The notes: generated by a model not told the origin, from the sequence alone. DNA of 64,000 nucleotides from Odiellus spinosus (GCA_963920705.1 OY987229.1:23037728-23101727), one strand, 5' to 3'. Numbered from the stretch's first letter, positions 50,325 through 61,071 are shown. Numbers and translations: made by a program.

Positions 50325-50966
50325 AGTTGACGCGTTAAAAGGTTAGAGATATTGCTGACGTAAATGGGGCTAAAAACTTCTCATTGCGCGCATTCTCTCT
50401 GAAATTAAAATAAATTCTTCCGCGAACTGATTCGATGAAATATATTCCATTTATGCGTTACAGTTTCCCTTTAATACTTCAATATTTACTCAAGAATTGA
50501 TGTTAAGGTACTCCGATACCGCGCTTTTCAAGATGTATTATTTAAAGCGGTTGAAAAACGTCGTGTTCGAGGCAATTTAACGAGAATAGTTGAAGCTATA
50601 AAGTGGTGAATTCCAATCTTAATCAAGAGTCCGAATCCCTTTCCTTTCCTCGGATTTTCTTAATTACTCATTACTCCGCGAATTACGCGTTAGAGAGAAG
50701 ACGGTATATACGAGAGAGAGAGAGAGAAAGCGCGATCTCAATCGGCGACTAGAGAAACAACTTTACATCCTAAATTAACTAATTTAACAACTAACCATAC
50801 AATCTGTAAAGTACTGCACGCACCCTACTTAATCTCACCCTCACTCCTTGGCACCTACATCTTATAACGCGGCTAGAGAGGTAAGTTTCGCTATTGGATG
50901 CTTTATATTATAAGAGGAAGGGTTTCAACGATACAAACAGGCAATGCCGCGTGAAGGGCTTATTCA

Positions 50967-51145
50967 AAGGGATAGTGAAATAAATAAATAACTTCGTTTA
51001 AATATAAGTCTAGTTTTTAAAACCCTGAGCTACAAATAAAAATAAACTTTGGTCTAAATAAAGATAAGATCATGGGTATAAATCTATTGAATGTGCAGAT
51101 AATGCGACGTTAGTATAGTTCTATTTGATTTATTTCACTACACCT
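50967..51145 (+). mobile_element. T2-like MITE candidate
   Basis: AAGGGATAGTGAAATAAAT on the left is mirrored by ATTTATTTCACTACACCTT on the right, with one indel. The right flank is TTAA (51146-51149) and the left flank reads TTCA. The length is about 179 bp. The ends fit the TTAAAGG rule. The interior is unlike family C. Confidence 0.5.
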
Positions 51146-51894
51146 TTAAATTTGAATTTCGGTGGTATAAGGAGAACGCTTTAAGGCGTCGTGGCGGAGA
51201 GCAAAAGGCCGTGTAATATTATACGATTACGCGTTTATATTTTCCTTTGTAATTAGCTCGGAGTGTTTCTAACACGCCTCGTTTTATTCAACTAATACGC
51301 GATATATTACGCGTATACGTCGACAAATATGGTGAGAGAAAGGTCTTTCTCTAACGCCTCATTGCTTCGATTAAGTTAAACAGTATTAAGACGGCGCGGC
51401 GCTCTTAGCGCCACTAATCAAAACGCAAACCCGTCGACACTCAAGGTGTTTCGCCTATAAGTACTTGTAGGTCTCCCTCCGACAGGGGTGGCGTGTCGTT
51501 TCCATGTCCTCCTAGCTTCGGTCGTCGGGAAATGATAATAATTAGAAGAGGGACCCGAGACAACTCCTAGTTTCGTCCTGGGCGCTAATTACACACTTCG
51601 AGTTCGCGCCCGAGACTTACAAAATTTCTCTAAAAATATTTGAATATATTCGAATTCCCAGTGTTTATTACGAAAGCTCTCCTCTAGAAGCGCTAGAGCG
51701 GGAAAAGGGCTTGAATCCATCGTCCCAACATTCCATCGCTCTTACAATTTAGTTTAGATCTATTTTAAAGGGACACGATTAAAATTCGAGCATTTTCGCA
51801 GATTGTATTTAAATTTTTAGAGGCAAGAAAGCGAAGTTTAAAGAATTTTCCAGTTTAGACCAAGTATTTTGTACGTTTTTTCTATGACATATGT

Positions 51895-52232
51895 CAGAAG
51901 CCGATGAAACCCTCCTTTGAAGTCTACTACTCTAATGTTCGATATAGCGCTCCTCTCTGTATGGGTAAAATTCCCAATTTTACGAGATCGGAGGGGTCCT
52001 ACTTCATACCCCCCTGTCTACGGAAAATTGGAAATTCTCTCTCTCCAGAAACGACGACGTTTTTTTGACGAACTCCGAGGCTGCTAGAGATATTCGCTGG
52101 ACGAACTCCCGCTCCGAAAATATCTACCGTTAGGAGGCGTACGAATCGCGCTTTTTGAGACTAACCCATACAGAGAGGGGTAGACAAGACCCGGGAGTAA
52201 TAGACTTCAAAGGAGGGTTTCATCGGCTTCTG
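51895..52232 (+). mobile_element. MITE family A, copy 5, target duplication CATATGT
   Basis: This 338-bp copy has perfect termini and a perfect 7-bp repeat CATATGT at 51888-51894 and 52233-52239. The internal part differs slightly from copies 1 and 2, for example GAGATCGGAGG in place of GAGTTAGAAGG. Confidence 0.95.
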
Positions 52233-54029
52233 CATATGTATATATATATTTTGAATCGTGTTTCAACAATATTTTCGAAACTTCTACTCAATTTATATTT
52301 AGAGCTCTTGAAAATGACATTCTCGTTTTCAGAGAAGGTTGGGTGGCTCCAGAAAACGTCTTATTGTTAAAATTCCTATTAGTATAATTCTAATTTTTAA
52401 TTAAAAACCAATGGATATTTGAGGGATAATATTTTCTTGTTAGATCAAAAAAACAATTTAGGTTACTTGTCCTTTAAAAAAAGTAAACGAAGATAAGCAA
52501 TGGGTGCGAATTTAAGAGGGGTGGGTTAAAAATGAAAAGTCGTTCTATTTCCTCGCGGATGGATCGGCGAGCTCTTAATTACCTACTACCATTATTCTTT
52601 ACAGGCGGGGAATGAAGCTCTCGAAATAGTCGCGAAGGAAACTCTATCACTCTCGAAACTCGGCAATTTTCGCCTTTTTCGTCAGGAGGTTTGTCCCCTT
52701 CTATGATTATAATTAGCGACTTTATGGGCTATAGTCTACAACCATGATAGTACGAGTGGTCGGAGTAGGGAAACGCCCGAGCCGAGAAGATTTTTAACAA
52801 TCTATAGTGGAATCTTAGGGTATATAGATACGCAATGGCCATCAACGCACCCAGGGCAAGTTGTTTTCCGTGATTTTGGCACGCTCTTCCAATTAGCGAC
52901 ACCCTTCCGCGACTTTGCACTCTTCAATTCGCGTCCCCAACAACGATAATCTTTGATTACGAATTAATTAAAGAAGGAAAAATTGAAATTTTAGCGTTAG
53001 CTTTATATGGCGCCTAAAGGAAGACCAAACAACGTAATGATGTAAGATTAAATTTGAGATAAAATTAAAAATAATTTCAATTCGTTCGCGTCTAATTGGC
53101 AATGGTATATACCTAGTTCGTTAAAGTTTAGATTAGAATATTTAATTAAAAATTGAATTAAATAAGGTTGATTTACTTTCAGATATAAATTAATAAGGAA
53201 TTGAAATAAATAAATAAATAATCGGGTTTAAATTTAAATACATAAATTAGCAGGTTTATTTAGCCGTTAGATATAAATGAATGAAGTTAAGAAAAATATT
53301 AAATTTATTATTTAAATTTTTAAAAAGGATTAAATTTTAAAGGATTAGACTTTATATATTAAACAGACGACACTAATTAACACGAACCAAAAAATAACGA
53401 AAAAGCGGTTTAACCAATGAACAATTAGCGCGAACGAGTATACTTGACCCAATTCTTTTAATTCAATCGAAAGAAAAATGACACTTAATGAATGTCTTTT
53501 TTTTTTTTTCTTCTTTTCTATTTCATATTAAAGAATTATCGTGAAACGTTTCATTAGACACGTTTAAAAAAAACCAAAAAAAAAAAAAAAAAAACATAGT
53601 TTATCAAGAGAAAGAAAAATGGAGCAAAAAGGACTGCGTGGCATGGTGGAAACGATTTAAATTCTTTTTCATTATGGAAATTTAATAGGCGAAGGGGCGA
53701 GTGACGGGGGGGCATAGGGGGCGAGCCTGGGTTGAGGAGGGTGGGCGGATAATCTCGTTTCCAACTCACGCCAACTCCCACCAACTCGGACAAATTGCTC
53801 GCCACCGAGAATCGTTTATTTGGCCATCACATCGCGGCCACGCGCGGAGGACAAGGACAAATGAACCGAGAGAGAGCTCAAAACTGTACAGTTGCAAATG
53901 GAAGGCTTGAGGCCTAATTTAATCGCCCACCCCCGCAGGCTAGACTAGAAATAAATGTACCCTTCTCGTCGGACGAAGTATAAAGCTCATTTTTTCACTA
54001 TTACCGTTAAAGTAACAGTCTCTAGTAAA

Positions 54030-54186
54030 AGGGAGAATCAAAGGTAAACTATCAACCGTATCAAGAAATGAAACTAGGTTTATTTGAATTTCACAATTAC
54101 AAATACGCTTTCAAGGTTCGCTAGTAAGATTTAAATTTATTTCTAGTTTAATATTTGTTTATACCGTGTTAGGTTTCATTCTCACT
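54030..54186 (+). mobile_element. T2/Kolobok-like MITE (family C), arms only
   Basis: It opens AGGGAGAATCAAAGG and closes GGTTTCATTCTCACT before TTAA (54187-54190). The left TTAA has changed to GTAA. The inner arm AAATTTATTTCTAGTTTAA matches family C, but the central AATAGGCTTAG core is missing. This is an internally deleted derivative of 157 bp. Confidence 0.7.
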
Positions 54187-54705
54187 TTAATAATAGAAGT
54201 GTAATTTGATAATTGGACGTTGATAGTTTCCCTTTGACTCTGGAAATACGCCGGTCAAATAGCGAATGAATTTGACGCCTTGAAACTCTCGAAAACAAAT
54301 CTCGTAGGATAAAGCGAATGAAAAAGAGGTAGGGATTGAAAACTGTAAACCACGACGGGGTCATTCTAATGTACACGCTATCTGGTAAAGGACTTGGGTC
54401 CATTTCACTCTAAGGATACGATAAGGTAGAAGGTATTGCCTCGTTTATAGACTGTCGTTTCATCGCGCGAGGAGTGTTGTAATCTAAATACAGACTTCTC
54501 GAGATGGGACGATGTAGAGGTAAATTAATTCGTAACCTCTAGGGAAATTTATTATATACCGTGGTGGGAAAGAGCTTAGGGTGCTGCGTGGGGTTGGAAT
54601 TCCGGAGACTATAGTTTGCTCGGGTTGTAAATATAGCGGATGCCTTGGCTTCATTAAAAGTATATAGGGATTCCCTTGAAAAAGTAAAATATTCAACAAA
54701 GATCT

Positions 54706-54762
54706 CGCCTAGACACTAGACACGCTAGTACTCTTCATTTACGTATCTTCAGTGTCTAGGCG
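54706..54762 (+). repeat. 57-bp hairpin, perfect 12-bp arms
   Basis: CGCCTAGACACT (54706-54717) and AGTGTCTAGGCG (54751-54762) are perfect inverted copies around a 33-base loop. The pairing extends one more base at each side (T...A). Just inside the left arm, AGACAC is repeated. The function is unknown. Confidence 0.7.
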
Positions 54763-54948
54763 ATAAAGAATGATGAAGAAATCAAAATCTATTATTTCGT
54801 TGAAATGAATATTTAAACTAGGCCTATCTAGTTCCTTTTTTATTTCCTAATAATTTAATCTCACCGATCCAATTTTTTTTCAAATAGTAAACTTTATCGC
54901 GCGTTGATAAAGTTTGGAACGAGAAATCCCGCCTTTTTCTGAATAAAT

Positions 54949-55010
54949 TGTATTTAAACAATAAGGAATCGATAAAAAAAAATCACGTGTTGTCAGGTTT
55001 CATTCTCCCT
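54949..55010 (-). mobile_element. Family C terminal fragment
   Basis: About 62 bp match one end of the 13350 element, from the TTTAAACAATAAGGAATCG arm to CATTCTCCCT, followed by TTAA (55011-55014). I see no matching opposite end nearby, so this is a broken copy or a solo terminus. Confidence 0.7.
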
Positions 55011-56363
55011 TTAATTACCGTTTGTTTTTGGAAAAGGTTTTATAATTATTTTTAAGACAGACGAAAATTACGAGTAGAGTCTATAAAAGTTATTAGAACT
55101 AAATTTCTCTCCTAAAATAAAAATAATTAATAATTTGAAAAGACTAATATTCCTGAAGGTAAACGAACTTCCGCGTCACATAAATATCAGTTTTTTAATC
55201 ACGAGTGTAAAAAGGATAAAAAGGCTGCTCGGATTCCAGCAATATTTCGTTTATTATCGCCTTGTCTACACCCCTATCTTCCTAGCTTTTTTTTTCTTCT
55301 TCTAGGTGGCCTGGACATTTATCGCACGCTATAGAGACAACACCGAGATGAAAAATTTTACGCGTTTAGGATAAAATTTTAACCCTTTCTATCCAAGGAT
55401 GGAGAAAAGGAAGAAGAAGGAACGGGGGGGGGGGTTATAAAAGGGGGAGATGACTTAAGGATGGTACGTGGCAAAAGCGTTTATCCGCGCGTTGGACCGA
55501 ACAGGGGTGAGTGTTCGAGCTAGATTAGTAGATTAGTCCAAATTGATGCCACCAATTTTGGAAGCGCCGATAACGCTAAAGCTCTAAAAGACGGGGGATA
55601 TCGCGGGGGAGGGGAATAGGGGGAGACAGAGACGGCACGCCTGCACCCTAAAGTTGTCAAGGAAGCCAGCAATACCGAGAAAATCGAAAGTGGCTCGTAT
55701 TTCAAAACGCAAATTTAATCTGGAAACACGTGGTGCGCAAAGTATATTATCCTTAAATATACAATTACAATCTTCGAAAGAATGTAAATTATCGTAGGAT
55801 AAACGTTTTTATATAGTAATATAAACTCCTTTTAAGGGTGTAATACGAATATATCGTCTTTATTCACGGAAGAATTTTGAATAAAGGATTCTTAGTTAAA
55901 CCTGGCCCGCCAACAATATTTTGGGTATTCGCCGCGTCAAATTTAGCTTCATTCGCTAATGTTTCGTGGACAAACAATAAATATATAGTGGAAAAGGGGG
56001 TTTTACTTCCGCTATCCAGAGATGAGAATTTTAAAAGCTTCCGCGAATGCTACAGGAGGCTTTGTTTGGAGAGTCGAAGACGGGTTACTAAGGTATACCC
56101 GAGGGGGGCTAAATACTTTAAAACCCGGGTATTATATATATGGGTAAGCGAGATCAGATAGGGCCAATATATTTTCGAAGGATATTCTTGGTCATTCGAG
56201 CCACCGCCGCCGCCGCCGCTCTGACCAAAGTGATGGCGAGAAATTTTACGTCAAAGAACCTATATATATGTCCTGGACGAGAAAGGCTAAATTAAAGGCG
56301 AAATGGGAACCGAGAGAGAGAGAAAGCAGAGGCGAGTTATAGCGTTAAGACAAAATTAGCTTA

Positions 56364-56424
56364 TTAATAAATAGTTTTTATCGTGAACCGAGTACTTCCT
56401 TCAAATAAAACCCACTACACATCA
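56364..56424 (+). repeat. Truncated 5' LTR (U5-side 61 bp)
   Basis: These 61 bases equal the last 61 bases of the 3' LTR (60811-60871) with no difference by eye, and end in the same CACATCA. About 192 bp of the LTR are missing, including the TATA-like box. Loss of the outer part with retention of the primer-site side is what incomplete minus-strand extension in the last step of reverse transcription would leave. A later deletion would look the same. Confidence 0.9.
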
Positions 56425-56425
56425 A

Positions 56426-56443
56426 TGGCGACGGAGATGGGAT
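56426..56443 (+). other. Primer-binding site, tRNA-Ser-like
   Basis: TGGCGACGGAGATGGGAT starts one base after the LTR end, the expected place for minus-strand priming. TGG pairs with the CCA tail of a tRNA. The next bases match my recollection of the 3' end of metazoan tRNA-Ser(GCU) at about 16 of 18 positions, with a two-base swap in the middle. mag-type elements are known to use a serine tRNA. The exact isoacceptor is inferred from memory. Confidence 0.7.
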
Positions 56444-56568
56444 CTTAAACTACACGAATATCAACCTGTACCTGCAACCAGACGAACTTGCCAGTTGTGA
56501 CGGACTTCAGCAAGATCACGTTTTAAGTACCTCAACTACTGCTACACTAAAGTTTAAAACCTACCACA

Positions 56569-59500
56569 ATGGCATCCATCGGAACATTACCTACATTCGA
56601 TGATTGTGATCAACCCTTCTCAATCTATGCCGAGAGAATGGACTTGTACTTCGCTGCAAACCAACTGGACGACGAAGAAGACGCTGACCGAAAAAGAGCA
56701 GCTTTTCTAACCTTGATCGGATCCAAAACCTACACAACACTACGAGGTCTAGTCAAGCCTGCCAAGCTGACGGATAAGACTTACGAAGAACTGGTTACTA
56801 CATTGAATAATCACTACGATCCTCCACCATCAGAGATCATGGAAAGATTACGTTTCCAACAAAGAAATCGTTCGCCTTCAGAAACAGTAGCTGCATACTT
56901 AGCTCAATTAAGGAAGTTAGCCGAATTCTGCAACTTTGGCAACAATTTGGACGACGCCCTGCGAGATCGATTCATTGCGGGTATTCAAAATGAAACAATA
57001 CAAGCGCGCCTACTGGCTGAATCAAAGACCCTTACACTCAAGAAAGCCCAGGACATCGCTTTGGCGGTTGAATCGGCGACAAAGAATATGCGGGAACTAG
57101 CCACGTCTACCCCAGCACCTACGGTCAATAAAATTTCGCACCAACATCGAACCTCACAGTTCCCAAGAAAAACTACTGCACCGTCCACGAATCACACTGC
57201 ACGTAAGAAATTTCAAGATCAAGGCCCTAACAAACCTTCATGCTATAGATGCGGCGATCCTTCACACCGGGCGGATTCCTGCAAACACATTAGCACAATT
57301 TGTAACCATTGCTCGAAACGGGGACACCTTGAAGCCGTTTGCCGATCAGCAGCTCAGAACTCGAGGCGCGACACGTACGAACAGAAGCCAGCCTGGCATA
57401 CACGGAGAGGAAAATCAGACAGACGACCGCGGCAACAAATGATTCGTAACGTTCACACCTCACCAAACTCACAGCAACCATTCGATGACGTCGGATCTAC
57501 TGGTCAAGAATATCACCTTTTTCACGTGAGCTCGTTACCTTCAGCACCAGATCCTTACTATTATGACTTCAAAATTAACCATCATTCTCTTCGAATGGAA
57601 GTAGACTGCGGAGCCGCTTACTCTCTTATTTCTTTGAAGACTTACAACACTAATCAACAACGCTGTTGCCTGCCAGAAATTGAACCGACCAAACTAATGC
57701 TACGCGACTACAACGGCGGAATCGTCGAAACGTCAGGATACATAATGGTAACCGTACAATACAAAACACTAATCAAAGACTTGCCTTTGGTAATCGCAAC
57801 TCAAGATAGACCAACATTATGCGGACGCAACTGGATTCGCCCTTTCAATCTAATGAATTTGCCATCTACGAACATTCATCAAACTTCTGATGTAACGTCA
57901 ACATCGAACGAGTTAACGACCATCTTGAACTCGCATGAAAAGTTGTTTACTCCAGGACTAGGACTCATAAACAACACGAAGGTTCATTTACACCAGAAAG
58001 AAGGTATAACACCAAAATTTTTCAAAGCCAGACCAGTTCCGTTTGCCTTAAGACAAAAAGTCAACGATGAAATTGATCGTCTACAAGAAGCCGGAATCAT
58101 TGAGCCAATCGCAACATCGGATTGGGCTGCGCCAATCGTTCCAGTCTTGAAGCCAAATGGAACTATTCGTCTCTGTGGCGATTTTAAACTCACAGCAAAT
58201 AAAGCCACCGACGCTGAGCAGTACCCACTGCCGAAGATTAGTGAACTGTTCGCAAACTTAAACGGAGGTCTGAAGTATACGAAACTGGATTTCAAAGACG
58301 CTTACAATCAGCTCGAATTGGACGAAATTTCACAGCGCCTACTGGTTATCAACACAGAAAAGGGTTTGTTTCGTTACAAACGCCTACCATTTGGAGTTTC
58401 CTCAGCCTCAGCGGCATTTCAAAGAACGATGGAAGTCCTGCTTGCTCGTCTTACCAGGATAGCAATTTTCCAAGACGATGTCCTAATCACCGGTAAAAAC
58501 GATGCAGAACACCTCATGACTCTGGACAAAGTTTTAACACGTCTAGAAAATGCTGGCGTCAAGCTAAGAAAGGAAAAATGCGTGTTCATGGCTGAACAAG
58601 TAGAATACTGCGGTCATGTAATCGACTCTAAAGGACTCCATCCTTCGCAAAAACTCGTCCAACCAATCCTAGACGCTCCCGAACCAAAAGATGTCGGCGA
58701 ACTTAGATCTTTCCTTGGACTCGTCACGTACTACGCCAAATTTATACCGAACATGTCGACCTTGCTCTCTCCACTCTACGTTTTAACTCGCAAGGAACAA
58801 AAATGGACATGGGGTATAGAAACCGCTCAAGCTTTTAAGACCGCAAAAACCATTCTGGCATCATCAGCAGTATTAACACACTACGACTCCGAGAAGAAAG
58901 TCATGGTAGCCTGCGACGCTTCACCAACAGGAGTTGGAGCGGTTTTGTCACATATAGAATCCGACGGCAGTGATAGGCCAATAGCTTTCGCCTCTAGAAC
59001 TTTAAGCTCCGCTGAGCGTAACTACAGTCAAATCGAACGTGAAGCTCTCGCCATCGTCTTTGGAGTGACGCACTTTCGTCAATACCTTCTTGGAAGACAT
59101 TTCATTCTAATTACCGATCACAGTCCATTAACAGTCTTACTTTCACCTGACAAGCAGATACCATCAACTGCAGCAGCCAGAATTCAAAGATGGGCGATTA
59201 CTCTAGCGGCATATTCATACGACATAAAATTCAGACCCGGCGGCAAAAACGGAAACGCCGACGCAATGAGCCGACTTCCACTACCAGCAAAAGTGCAAAA
59301 TACTCCTCAACCAGTCGAATATGTACTCTTGATAGATTCTTTCGCTTCATCACCAGTAACGACCGACACGATTCGTGAAGCCACAGCATCAGATCCGGAA
59401 ACTGCTGCCGTAATTAAACATATCAAGACAGGTTGGCCAGAAGTACCAACGCTTGAAACGAAAGACTATTTCTCGAGAAAACACGAACTTTCAACGCTTG

Positions 59501-60588
59501 ACGGCATAATTATCTGGAGCTCGAGAATTATCATACCCAGAAGGCACAGGAAAGCCATATTAGAAGAACTACATCAAGGACATTTTGGTATGACGAAAAT
59601 GAAAACCTTAGCTCGATCAAAGGTTTGGTGGCCTAAAATTGACGGAGACATAGAAGCGATGGTAGCAACTTGCAACGCGTGTCAGAAACAAGCGCCCATG
59701 CCAAATCAAGTTACTACACACTGGCCTGTGACCGAGAGACCAATGCAGAGAGTCCACATCGACTACGCAGGACCAGTAAACGGTTCCATGATCCTTGTCT
59801 TTGTGGACACATACTCAAATTGGATCGAAGCCTTTCCTGTAAACTCGTCGAATTCCACAACCACTATAGACACGCTCAGAGATATATTTTCAAGATATGG
59901 CTTACCAGAGTGTCTTGTCTCAGATAATGCCACAACTTTCACCAGCGACGAATTCGCAGCCTTCGTCAAGCAAAACGGAATTAAACATATTACAAGTCCA
60001 CCATATCATCCTGCTTCGAACGGTCCAGCGGAGAAAGCCGTAAACACGGTAAAGACAGGCATTTCAAAAATTTCAGAAGGAACGATGCGATCGAAGCTAG
60101 CAAAAATTCTTTTCTCGCACCACATAATCCCAAATGAGCACGGACATTCACCAGCCTCACGCTTTCTCAATAGGGAACTACGAAGCAGATTGGATCTTTT
60201 TACACCAAATACCAAAGACTCCACCATTCACAAATCAAATCAAAAAGCACTCAATGCCACACAGCAAATAGGAGATACAGTCTGGTGTAGAAACTTCGGC
60301 AAGGGAGAAAAATGGATCGAAGGAATTGTCATCGCTAAATTGGGAAATGCCATGCTAGAAATTCAAACCTCGAAAGAAGTTGCTCGAAGACATGTCAGCC
60401 AAATTAGAAAACGCCTAATCGAACCACCATACCTCCAGTTCGAAGCGAAATCATCTGACAACAACGAAGGAGCTGCAGACGCCAATTCGACTGCCGCAAC
60501 TATCATTATACCAAACGAAGGCAACGCAACGACAAGTACTAGGAGATCAACTCGAACAAGACGCATGCCGCAACGATTCGAATCCTAA
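56569..60588 (+). CDS. Gag-Pol polyprotein of a Ty3/gypsy retrotransposon
   Basis: This 1339-residue frame has no stop or frameshift. Residues 1 to about 200 are a retrotransposon Gag capsid-type region. Two CCHC knuckles follow at C225-C228-H233-C238 and C245-C248-H253-C258. An aspartic protease is centred on D346 and reads Asp-Cys-Gly-Ala, where Asp-Ser/Thr-Gly is usual. Reverse transcriptase spans about 485-680, with catalytic D574 and the FQDD box at 634-637. RNase H spans about 775-890, with D783, E823/E825 and D850. Integrase has an HHCC zinc site (H1002, H1005, C1035, C1038) and a DDE core of D1065, D1119 and E1155 with 35 residues between the last two. A GPY/F-like module with RRHV and IRKR follows near 1250-1285. 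The start ATG has A at -3 and G at +4 and is the first in this frame after the primer site. A 7-codon upstream frame begins at 56425. The protein makes particles, copies element RNA into DNA and integrates it. All catalytic residues seem present, with the protease triad the one oddity. Confidence 0.97.
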   Translation: MASIGTLPTFDDCDQPFSIYAERMDLYFAANQLDDEEDADRKRAAFLTLIGSKTYTTLRGLVKPAKLTDKTYEELVTTLNNHYDPPPSEIMERLRFQQRNRSPSETVAAYLAQLRKLAEFCNFGNNLDDALRDRFIAGIQNETIQARLLAESKTLTLKKAQDIALAVESATKNMRELATSTPAPTVNKISHQHRTSQFPRKTTAPSTNHTARKKFQDQGPNKPSCYRCGDPSHRADSCKHISTICNHCSKRGHLEAVCRSAAQNSRRDTYEQKPAWHTRRGKSDRRPRQQMIRNVHTSPNSQQPFDDVGSTGQEYHLFHVSSLPSAPDPYYYDFKINHHSLRMEVDCGAAYSLISLKTYNTNQQRCCLPEIEPTKLMLRDYNGGIVETSGYIMVTVQYKTLIKDLPLVIATQDRPTLCGRNWIRPFNLMNLPSTNIHQTSDVTSTSNELTTILNSHEKLFTPGLGLINNTKVHLHQKEGITPKFFKARPVPFALRQKVNDEIDRLQEAGIIEPIATSDWAAPIVPVLKPNGTIRLCGDFKLTANKATDAEQYPLPKISELFANLNGGLKYTKLDFKDAYNQLELDEISQRLLVINTEKGLFRYKRLPFGVSSASAAFQRTMEVLLARLTRIAIFQDDVLITGKNDAEHLMTLDKVLTRLENAGVKLRKEKCVFMAEQVEYCGHVIDSKGLHPSQKLVQPILDAPEPKDVGELRSFLGLVTYYAKFIPNMSTLLSPLYVLTRKEQKWTWGIETAQAFKTAKTILASSAVLTHYDSEKKVMVACDASPTGVGAVLSHIESDGSDRPIAFASRTLSSAERNYSQIEREALAIVFGVTHFRQYLLGRHFILITDHSPLTVLLSPDKQIPSTAAARIQRWAITLAAYSYDIKFRPGGKNGNADAMSRLPLPAKVQNTPQPVEYVLLIDSFASSPVTTDTIREATASDPETAAVIKHIKTGWPEVPTLETKDYFSRKHELSTLDGIIIWSSRIIIPRRHRKAILEELHQGHFGMTKMKTLARSKVWWPKIDGDIEAMVATCNACQKQAPMPNQVTTHWPVTERPMQRVHIDYAGPVNGSMILVFVDTYSNWIEAFPVNSSNSTTTIDTLRDIFSRYGLPECLVSDNATTFTSDEFAAFVKQNGIKHITSPPYHPASNGPAEKAVNTVKTGISKISEGTMRSKLAKILFSHHIIPNEHGHSPASRFLNRELRSRLDLFTPNTKDSTIHKSNQKALNATQQIGDTVWCRNFGKGEKWIEGIVIAKLGNAMLEIQTSKEVARRHVSQIRKRLIEPPYLQFEAKSSDNNEGAADANSTAATIIIPNEGNATTSTRRSTRTRRMPQRFES

Positions 60589-60608
60589 TTACTTCTCATC
60601 TAATTCAT

Positions 60609-60618
60609 GAAAGGGGAA
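60609..60618 (+). other. Polypurine tract
   Basis: GAAAGGGGAA lies directly before the TG that opens the 3' LTR, about 20 bp after the Gag-Pol stop codon. This is the usual plus-strand priming site of LTR elements. Confidence 0.85.
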
Positions 60619-60871
60619 TGTTACGTCATCAGTGCAAGGCCTACAAAATAACACGCACTGATAACAAAATAACATTTGACCTAAAAATAGAATATAAAAG
60701 GTTAAGTCAACAGGCCTAGAGGGCAGTCTGTAGCAGCTCTCCAAATGATATACTCAATGTTTTAATAAGATTAGTAACACGCGACTTATTGTAAATATTT
60801 CACGTCGTATTTAATAAATAGTTTTTATCGTGAACCGAGTACTTCCTTCAAATAAAACCCACTACACATCA
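60619..60871 (+). repeat. 3' LTR, 253 bp, complete
   Basis: It opens with TGTTACGTCATCA and closes with CACATCA, giving TG...CA ends. Its last 61 bp equal the 5' remnant. A TATA-like ATATAAAA sits at 60692-60699, so transcription would start near 60725. AATAAA occurs at 60813 and 60851 and could serve as polyadenylation signals. A CRE/ATF-like TTACGTCA lies at 60621-60628. Because this LTR is intact, it could drive transcription into the DNA to its right. Confidence 0.93.
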
Positions 60872-61071
60872 CTTATATAATTACTAAACAAATTGAATCA
60901 TCTAACCTAACTTCGAGTTAAATGGCAGAGAAAAAACAATTAACTAACTGTTTGGCGAACTCGAAATTCATAAGATTTTGAACTCGTGTAAGCTCAAGAC
61001 GTCTAACCTATAACTTAATCTAACCTATAAATAATAGAGAATTAAACACTGTAGGTGCTCTAGAGTAAAAG

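Larger units (their letters stand above)
52240..56359. other. No gene recognised
   Basis: Aside from family C pieces and the 54706 hairpin, this is AT-rich DNA with a poly-A near 53577 and a (CCG)n run at 56204-56219 shortly before the retrotransposon. The 94-codon frame at 55877-56161 has no recognisable domain. Confidence 0.5.
56364..60871 (+). mobile_element. Ty3/gypsy LTR retrotransposon, mag-like, 5' LTR truncated
   Basis: The order is a 61-bp remnant of the 5' LTR, a primer-binding site, a 144-bp leader, one Gag-Pol frame, a polypurine tract and a full 253-bp 3' LTR. Integrase follows RNase H, which is the Ty3/gypsy order. The single fused Gag-Pol frame, two CCHC knuckles and a primer site resembling the 3' end of tRNA-Ser fit the mag lineage. 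The lineage call is by family resemblance and has not been tested with a tree. The surviving 61 bp are identical in both LTRs and the frame has no stop, so the insertion looks recent. The 5' LTR lacks U3, including its TATA box, so the copy cannot start its own full-length RNA from an upstream promoter. The 4 bases CTTA occur just before the remnant (56360-56363) and just after the 3' LTR (60872-60875). They may be a target duplication or chance. Confidence 0.95.

Noticed and set aside
51769-52473. TTAAAGGGACA...TGTCCTTTAA pair enclosing family A copy 5
   Set aside because: Only about ten terminal bases agree and the family C arms are missing. TTAAAGG words are common here, so a nested insertion cannot be supported.
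56985-60566. Minus-strand frames inside the Gag-Pol region
   Set aside because: They are shadows of the real plus-strand polyprotein.
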